Positions 13,071 through 16,714 of a stretch of DNA of 16,714 nt are shown here, one piece after another (the first letter of the stretch is position 1; the number at the start of each line of letters is the position of its first letter). Made by a program: the position numbers and the translations under genes. The notes under the pieces were generated by a model. That model was not told the DNA's origin and ran no database searches. It worked only from the letters and a program-made list of their open reading frames with translations. The stretch covers positions 1 to 16,714 of the forward strand of contig JACREW010000216.1 of NCBI GenBank assembly GCA_016212685.1, in the 5' to 3' direction. The DNA is from Nitrospirota bacterium (GTDB lineage: Bacteria; Nitrospirota; Thermodesulfovibrionia; Thermodesulfovibrionales; Dissulfurispiraceae).

Positions 13071-14684
13071 ATGGCAAAATTTACCGCAAAACCAAAAGAT
13101 CTGATTCACATAGACTTCAAGAATCCCCAAACGGGCTGGATGGATACGCCGGTCGATATAAGGGAGCATATGTACTGCCATCCTTCAAAGGCAAAAGACC
13201 TTGAGACCGTCGGCTTCCCGAATATACATGAATGGAAACCGATAGATGAGAACTGGAATCTTCCTGAAAATTGGAAAGAGACTGTTTTGAACGGCATAAA
13301 AGAAAGGCTCCAGAAATACCGCTCATTCCATGTCTTTATGGATATATGCGTGCGTTGCGGAGCCTGCGCCGATAAATGCCATTTTTATCTCGGAACCGGC
13401 GACCCCAAGAATATGCCTGTTTTAAGGGCGGAGCTTTTGAGGTCCGTTTACAGAAAATATTTTACCGCCTCAGGAAAGATATTAGGCAAGACAGCCGGCG
13501 CAAGGGAGTTGACCGAGGACGTGCTGAAAGAAATATGGAATTACTACTATCAATGTACCGAGTGCCGCCGCTGTTCCGTATTTTGTCCTTACGGCATCGA
13601 TCAGGCGGAAATAACCATGATAGGCAGGGAGCTCACAAACCTGGTAGGCCTGCAGTTAGGCTGGATAGCAGGCCCGGTAGCCAACTGTTATATGAAAGGC
13701 AATCACCTCGGTCTCGAGCCTCATACCATTAAGAGCAATATCGAGATGATGCTCGACGACATAGAGACCATTACAGGCATAAGGATAAACCCCACATTTA
13801 ACAGGAAGGGCGCTGAAATTTTGTTTGTCACGCCTTCCGGAGACCTGTTCGCCATGCCGGGCATTTATACCGCTATGGGATACCTTATGCTCTTCCATGA
13901 ATTGGGTCTCGATTATACATGGAGCACTTACGCATCAGAGGGAGGCAACTTCGGATTCTTCTCCTCCAACGAAATGGCAAAGAGGCTGAACTCCAAGATT
14001 TACGCAGAGGCCAAAAGATTGGGCGTGAAGTGGGTGCTCGGCGGGGAGTGCGGCCATATGTGGAGGGTGCTGCACCAGTACATGGATACATGGAACGGTC
14101 CTGCGGATTTCCTCGAAGTGCCCAGGTCTCCGATAACCGGAACCGTGTTCGATAACGCTAAATCGACAAAGATGACCCATATATCGGAATTCACGGCCGA
14201 TCTGATCAAACACGGCAAGCTTAAGTTCGACAAGAGCAGGAACGACCATCTAAAGGTTACCTATCATGACTCCTGCAATACAGCGAGGGGTATGGGAATG
14301 TTTGAGGAGCCGAGGTATATCATAAAGAACGTCTGCAACCACTTTTACGATATGCCGGAAAATACCATCAGGGAAAAGACCTTCTGCTGCGGAAGCGGCA
14401 CCGGTCTGAATGCCTCAGAGAATATGGAGTTAAGAATGAGGGGAGGCCTGCCGAGGGCGAACGCCGTAAAGTATGTTCATGAACAACACGGAGTGAATAT
14501 GCTCGCCAATATCTGCGCTATCGACAGGGCCACCCTTTCGGCCTCCATGGACTACTGGGTTCCGGGCGTGGGTGTAGCCGGAATCTCGGAACTCGTCGGC
14601 AACGCCCTCATCATGAAGGGTGAAAAGGAGAGGACCGCCGATCTGCGCGGTGAAACACTTCCGGGAAAGGAGGGCGCTGAATAA
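13071..14684 (+). CDS. dsrK: DsrK, HdrD-like iron-sulfur catalytic subunit of DsrMKJOP
   Basis: DsrK is the cytoplasmic heterodisulfide-reductase-like subunit thought to reduce the DsrC trisulfide at a special [4Fe-4S] centre. The 537-residue protein has two ferredoxin motifs, C93-x2-C96-x2-C99-x3-C103 (CVRCGACADKC) and C162-x2-C165-x2-C168-x3-C172 (CTECRRCSVFC). The catalytic part shows GGECGHMWR with C327, then the CCG domain with C402 (HDSCNTARGMG) and C439-C440 (FCCGSGTGLN). An N-terminal region of about 90 residues with the typical W-M-D-T-P segment precedes the ferredoxin part. AAGGAG just before the start gives a good ribosome binding site. It lies two bases after dsrM, and its TAA shares a base with the dsrJ ATG. 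Confidence 0.97.
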   Translation: MAKFTAKPKDLIHIDFKNPQTGWMDTPVDIREHMYCHPSKAKDLETVGFPNIHEWKPIDENWNLPENWKETVLNGIKERLQKYRSFHVFMDICVRCGACADKCHFYLGTGDPKNMPVLRAELLRSVYRKYFTASGKILGKTAGARELTEDVLKEIWNYYYQCTECRRCSVFCPYGIDQAEITMIGRELTNLVGLQLGWIAGPVANCYMKGNHLGLEPHTIKSNIEMMLDDIETITGIRINPTFNRKGAEILFVTPSGDLFAMPGIYTAMGYLMLFHELGLDYTWSTYASEGGNFGFFSSNEMAKRLNSKIYAEAKRLGVKWVLGGECGHMWRVLHQYMDTWNGPADFLEVPRSPITGTVFDNAKSTKMTHISEFTADLIKHGKLKFDKSRNDHLKVTYHDSCNTARGMGMFEEPRYIIKNVCNHFYDMPENTIREKTFCCGSGTGLNASENMELRMRGGLPRANAVKYVHEQHGVNMLANICAIDRATLSASMDYWVPGVGVAGISELVGNALIMKGEKERTADLRGETLPGKEGAE

Positions 14685-15082
14685 TGTATAACGGCGGTAA
14701 GATTTTAATAGGTATTATCGTTTTTCTGCTCTTTGCCGCATTCCCGTTTTACAATAACATAGGGAAGGTGAGCGCCAAGCCGGAGCCTAAGCTGGATACT
14801 CCGGTTATACAGCAGCTTGCCGAGAAAAAATGCGTAGAGCCGAAGGAATTCATGAAGGCCGAGCATATGCAGATGCTGAACGACTGGAGGGACGCGGCAA
14901 TTCGCGAGGGTAAAAGAATCTATGTAAATTCGGAAGGTAAAATCTTTAATATAAGCCTTCAGAATACATGCATGAACTGCCACTCGAACAAAAAAGAATT
15001 TTGCGACAAGTGCCACGCCTATGCGGCAGTAAAACCCTACTGCTGGACCTGTCATATCGAGCCAAAGGAGAAGAGGTCATGA
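14684..15082 (+). CDS. dsrJ: DsrJ, periplasmic triheme cytochrome c
   Basis: DsrJ is the small membrane-anchored triheme cytochrome of the DsrMKJOP complex. The 132-residue protein has one N-terminal hydrophobic helix (about 6-23), probably an uncleaved anchor, and three heme sites: C96-H100 (CMNCH), C107-H111 (CDKCH) and C120-H124 (CWTCH). C50, in the conserved stretch CVEPKEFMKAEHMQML, matches the cysteine known as distal ligand of the unusual His/Cys heme in this family. Length and all motifs are standard. The ATG overlaps the dsrK stop by one base (TAATG), and the dsrO ATG overlaps its TGA by four bases, so translation is tightly coupled. Confidence 0.95.
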   Translation: MYNGGKILIGIIVFLLFAAFPFYNNIGKVSAKPEPKLDTPVIQQLAEKKCVEPKEFMKAEHMQMLNDWRDAAIREGKRIYVNSEGKIFNISLQNTCMNCHSNKKEFCDKCHAYAAVKPYCWTCHIEPKEKRS

Positions 15083-15879
15083 GTATTGATAGGAGAGACT
15101 TTTTAAAATTAGCCGGACTTTCAACCGTTGGAATAGGCGCAGGATGGGTGCTGAGCAGGCCGGGAGATCTTTTAGAGGCATCTCAGTTCCTGCAGACAAA
15201 GGGACTCCTGCATGCAAAACAGTGGGCGATGGTCGTCGATATCAGGAAATTCAAGACGGCGGAGGATTATAAAAAAGTCATAGATGCCTGCCACCGCATC
15301 CATAATGTGCCTGACATGGGCAATCCGAAGGACGAGGTCAAATGGATATGGTCAGATTCTTTTGAGCATGCCTTTCCGGGACAGGAGAGCGAATATATGC
15401 CGGAGGAAATGAAGCATAAGCAGTTTGTTCTTCTCTGTAACCACTGCGAAAATCCGCCCTGTGTAAGGGTGTGTCCGACAAAGGCGACATTCAAGAGAAA
15501 GGACGGCATCACAATGCAGGACCTGCACCGCTGCATAGGATGCAGATATTGCATGGCCGCATGTCCCTTCGGCGCAAGGAGCTTCAATTACCGGGATCCG
15601 AGACCATTCGTAAAGGAGCCGAACGCCGAATATCCGACAAGGATGATCGGAGTGGTGGAGAAGTGCACATTCTGCGAGGAAAGGCTCGCCAAAGGCCTTA
15701 TGCCGGCATGCGTAGAGGCGTCGAACGGCGCGTTGATCTTTGGGGATATCACCGATCTCGATTCCGAGGTCCGGAAAGCCCTTGCGAATAATTATACCAT
15801 AAGGCGTAAGTCCGAGCTCGGAACACGTCCAAGCGTTTATTACATATTAGACATACCGGGAGGTGACAGAAATGCTTGA
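15079..15879 (+). CDS. dsrO: DsrO, Tat-exported periplasmic ferredoxin-like subunit
   Basis: DsrO is the periplasmic iron-sulfur subunit that pairs with DsrP. The 266-residue protein begins with a twin-arginine signal (D-R-R-D-F-L-K, residues 4-10) and a hydrophobic stretch, so it is exported folded. That motif fixes the start at 15079, overlapping the dsrJ stop as ATGA; an upstream in-frame ATG at 14968 would bury the signal inside dsrJ. The cysteines are C71 (DACHRIHN), C120-C123-C128-C132, C152-C155-C158-C162 and C196-C199-C211. Compared with four-cluster relatives such as NrfC or DmsB, three cysteines of motif I are missing and the last cysteine of motif IV is S215. The remaining twelve are exactly enough for three [4Fe-4S] clusters. 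The dsrP start lies inside its last codons. Confidence 0.96.
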   Translation: MSIDRRDFLKLAGLSTVGIGAGWVLSRPGDLLEASQFLQTKGLLHAKQWAMVVDIRKFKTAEDYKKVIDACHRIHNVPDMGNPKDEVKWIWSDSFEHAFPGQESEYMPEEMKHKQFVLLCNHCENPPCVRVCPTKATFKRKDGITMQDLHRCIGCRYCMAACPFGARSFNYRDPRPFVKEPNAEYPTRMIGVVEKCTFCEERLAKGLMPACVEASNGALIFGDITDLDSEVRKALANNYTIRRKSELGTRPSVYYILDIPGGDRNA

Positions 15880-16714
15880 GAAGGCGTTAGTCGGCACTAA
15901 AAGATATTGGGCATGGGTATTTTCCCTGTTTGCCGTTATCGGCATCGGATTCATTGCTTATATGCAGCAGTTCAACTACGGCCTGGGATTGACAGGCCTG
16001 AGCAGGGATGTTTCATGGGGATTGTATATAGGACAGTTTACCTTTTTAGTCGGTGTGGCTGCTTCGGCGGTTATGCTCGTCATACCCTATTATCTTCATG
16101 ACTTCAAAAAATTCGGCAAGATAGTTATCTTAGGAGAGTTTCTGGCAGTCTCTGCAGTCACGATGTGCATATTGTTTATCTTTGTGGACATGGGACAACC
16201 TATGAGGATAATGAACGTCATGCTGCACCCGACGCCGAACTCGATTATGTTCTGGGACAGCGTTGTTCTCGGCGGTTATTTAGTTCTCAATATAATTATA
16301 GGCTGGGCAACACTGCATGCCGATAAAAAAGGCGTGAGGCCGGCTGCTTGGGTGAAGCCGCTGATATACCTCTCGATACCATGGGCGGTCAGCATACATA
16401 CTGTTACGGCGTTTTTGTATGCCGGACTTCCGGGCAGGCATTTCTGGTTGAGCGCTGTAATGGCAGCCAGATTCCTTGCGTCGGCATTCGCAGGAGGCCC
16501 CGCGCTCCTTATTATCCTCGCCTTGATAGTAAGGAAGTTCACTAAGTTTGATCCGGGCAAGGAGCCTATCCAGGCTATAGGCAAGATCGTTACTTACGCG
16601 ATGATAGCCAATGTCTTCCTTCTGCTCCTTGAAGTTTTTACAGCGGTATACAGCAACATACCCGGCCATATGCATCCCTTTAAATACCTCTACTTGGGGC
16701 TTGAAGGGCACGGC
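15872..16714 (+). CDS. dsrP: DsrP, NrfD-like membrane quinone subunit, C-terminus cut by window edge
   Basis: DsrP is the NrfD/PsrC-family integral membrane protein that handles menaquinol on the periplasmic side together with DsrO. The frame is open from ATG 15872 to the window end (281 residues; the family is usually near 380-400). It shows successive hydrophobic helices, including WVFSLFAVIGIGFIAY, GQFTFLVGVAASAVMLVIPY, AVSAVTMCILFIFVDMG, SVVLGGYLVLNIIIGWA and AMIANVFLLLLEVFTAVY. Typical elements are V-D-M-G-Q-P after the third and W-A-V-S-I-H-T-V-T-A-F in the middle. About seven or eight of ten expected helices are visible. GGGAGGTGA (15858-15866) five bases upstream is a strong ribosome binding site, and the gene overlaps dsrO by eight bases in another frame. 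Confidence 0.95.
   Translation, partial: MLEKALVGTKRYWAWVFSLFAVIGIGFIAYMQQFNYGLGLTGLSRDVSWGLYIGQFTFLVGVAASAVMLVIPYYLHDFKKFGKIVILGEFLAVSAVTMCILFIFVDMGQPMRIMNVMLHPTPNSIMFWDSVVLGGYLVLNIIIGWATLHADKKGVRPAAWVKPLIYLSIPWAVSIHTVTAFLYAGLPGRHFWLSAVMAARFLASAFAGGPALLIILALIVRKFTKFDPGKEPIQAIGKIVTYAMIANVFLLLLEVFTAVYSNIPGHMHPFKYLYLGLEGHG

Noticed and set aside
14968..15078. N-terminal extension of DsrO from an upstream ATG
   Set aside because: It would place 37 residues before the twin-arginine signal and overlap the heme-coding part of dsrJ; the ATGA start at 15079 has the signal at the right place.

Overview
This window carries an almost complete dissimilatory (bi)sulfite reductase (dsr) locus: dsrA, dsrB, dsrD, dsrN (cobB-like), dsrC and dsrMKJO are whole, and dsrP is cut by the right edge. 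A divergent smc gene, cut by the left edge, lies before it. DsrD together with bacterial-type DsrAB and the DsrMKJOP membrane complex points to a strict anaerobe that reduces sulfate or sulfite (or possibly disproportionates sulfur) rather than a sulfur oxidiser; no dsrL, dsrEFH or other oxidative-type dsr gene is seen. Moderate GC, many ATA and AGG codons, an RsbRD_N-like gene before dsrM and a genome-repeat-like palindrome suggest Nitrospirota (Thermodesulfovibrionia-like) or Desulfobacterota. This placement is inference, since no search could be run.

Layout. 1-3467 (-): smc, housekeeping. 3468-3632: divergent intergenic region. 3633-6238 (+): dsrA, dsrB and dsrD, with a 16-bp hairpin between dsrB and dsrD, closed by a strong terminator near 6265-6310. 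6327-8321: a cassette with its own TATAAT promoter, in which a membrane-anchored seven-heme cytochrome c is flanked by two related HAMP-type membrane proteins. 8373-10881: dsrN, apparently transcribed without a leader, then a translationally coupled zinc-ribbon/HEAT-like protein. 10958-11422: dsrC with its own promoter, strong Shine-Dalgarno sequence and downstream hairpins. 11509-16714: an RsbRD_N-like protein followed by tightly packed dsrM, dsrK, dsrJ, dsrO and dsrP.

How it works together. DsrAB reduces sulfite at siroheme and passes sulfur to the two C-terminal cysteines of DsrC. The DsrMKJOP complex takes menaquinol or periplasmic electrons through DsrP, DsrM, DsrJ and DsrO to the DsrK iron-sulfur site, which is thought to reduce the DsrC trisulfide. 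DsrN probably amidates siroheme, and DsrD stimulates DsrAB. The cytochrome/HAMP cassette is not a standard dsr component and may be a periplasmic electron or redox-sensing accessory.

Most notable: an in-frame TAA separates dsrD from a well-placed start whose eight codons resemble the usual DsrD N-terminus; a 73-bp nested palindrome sits in frame in the interdomain linker of dsrN; the cytochrome/HAMP cassette interrupts the dsr genes; DsrO has exactly 12 cysteines in a pattern implying loss of one whole [4Fe-4S] cluster; and DsrA has an unusual CAVDC siroheme/cluster motif. No stretch over 300 bases lacks a gene. No tRNA, rRNA, CRISPR array or transposase gene was seen.
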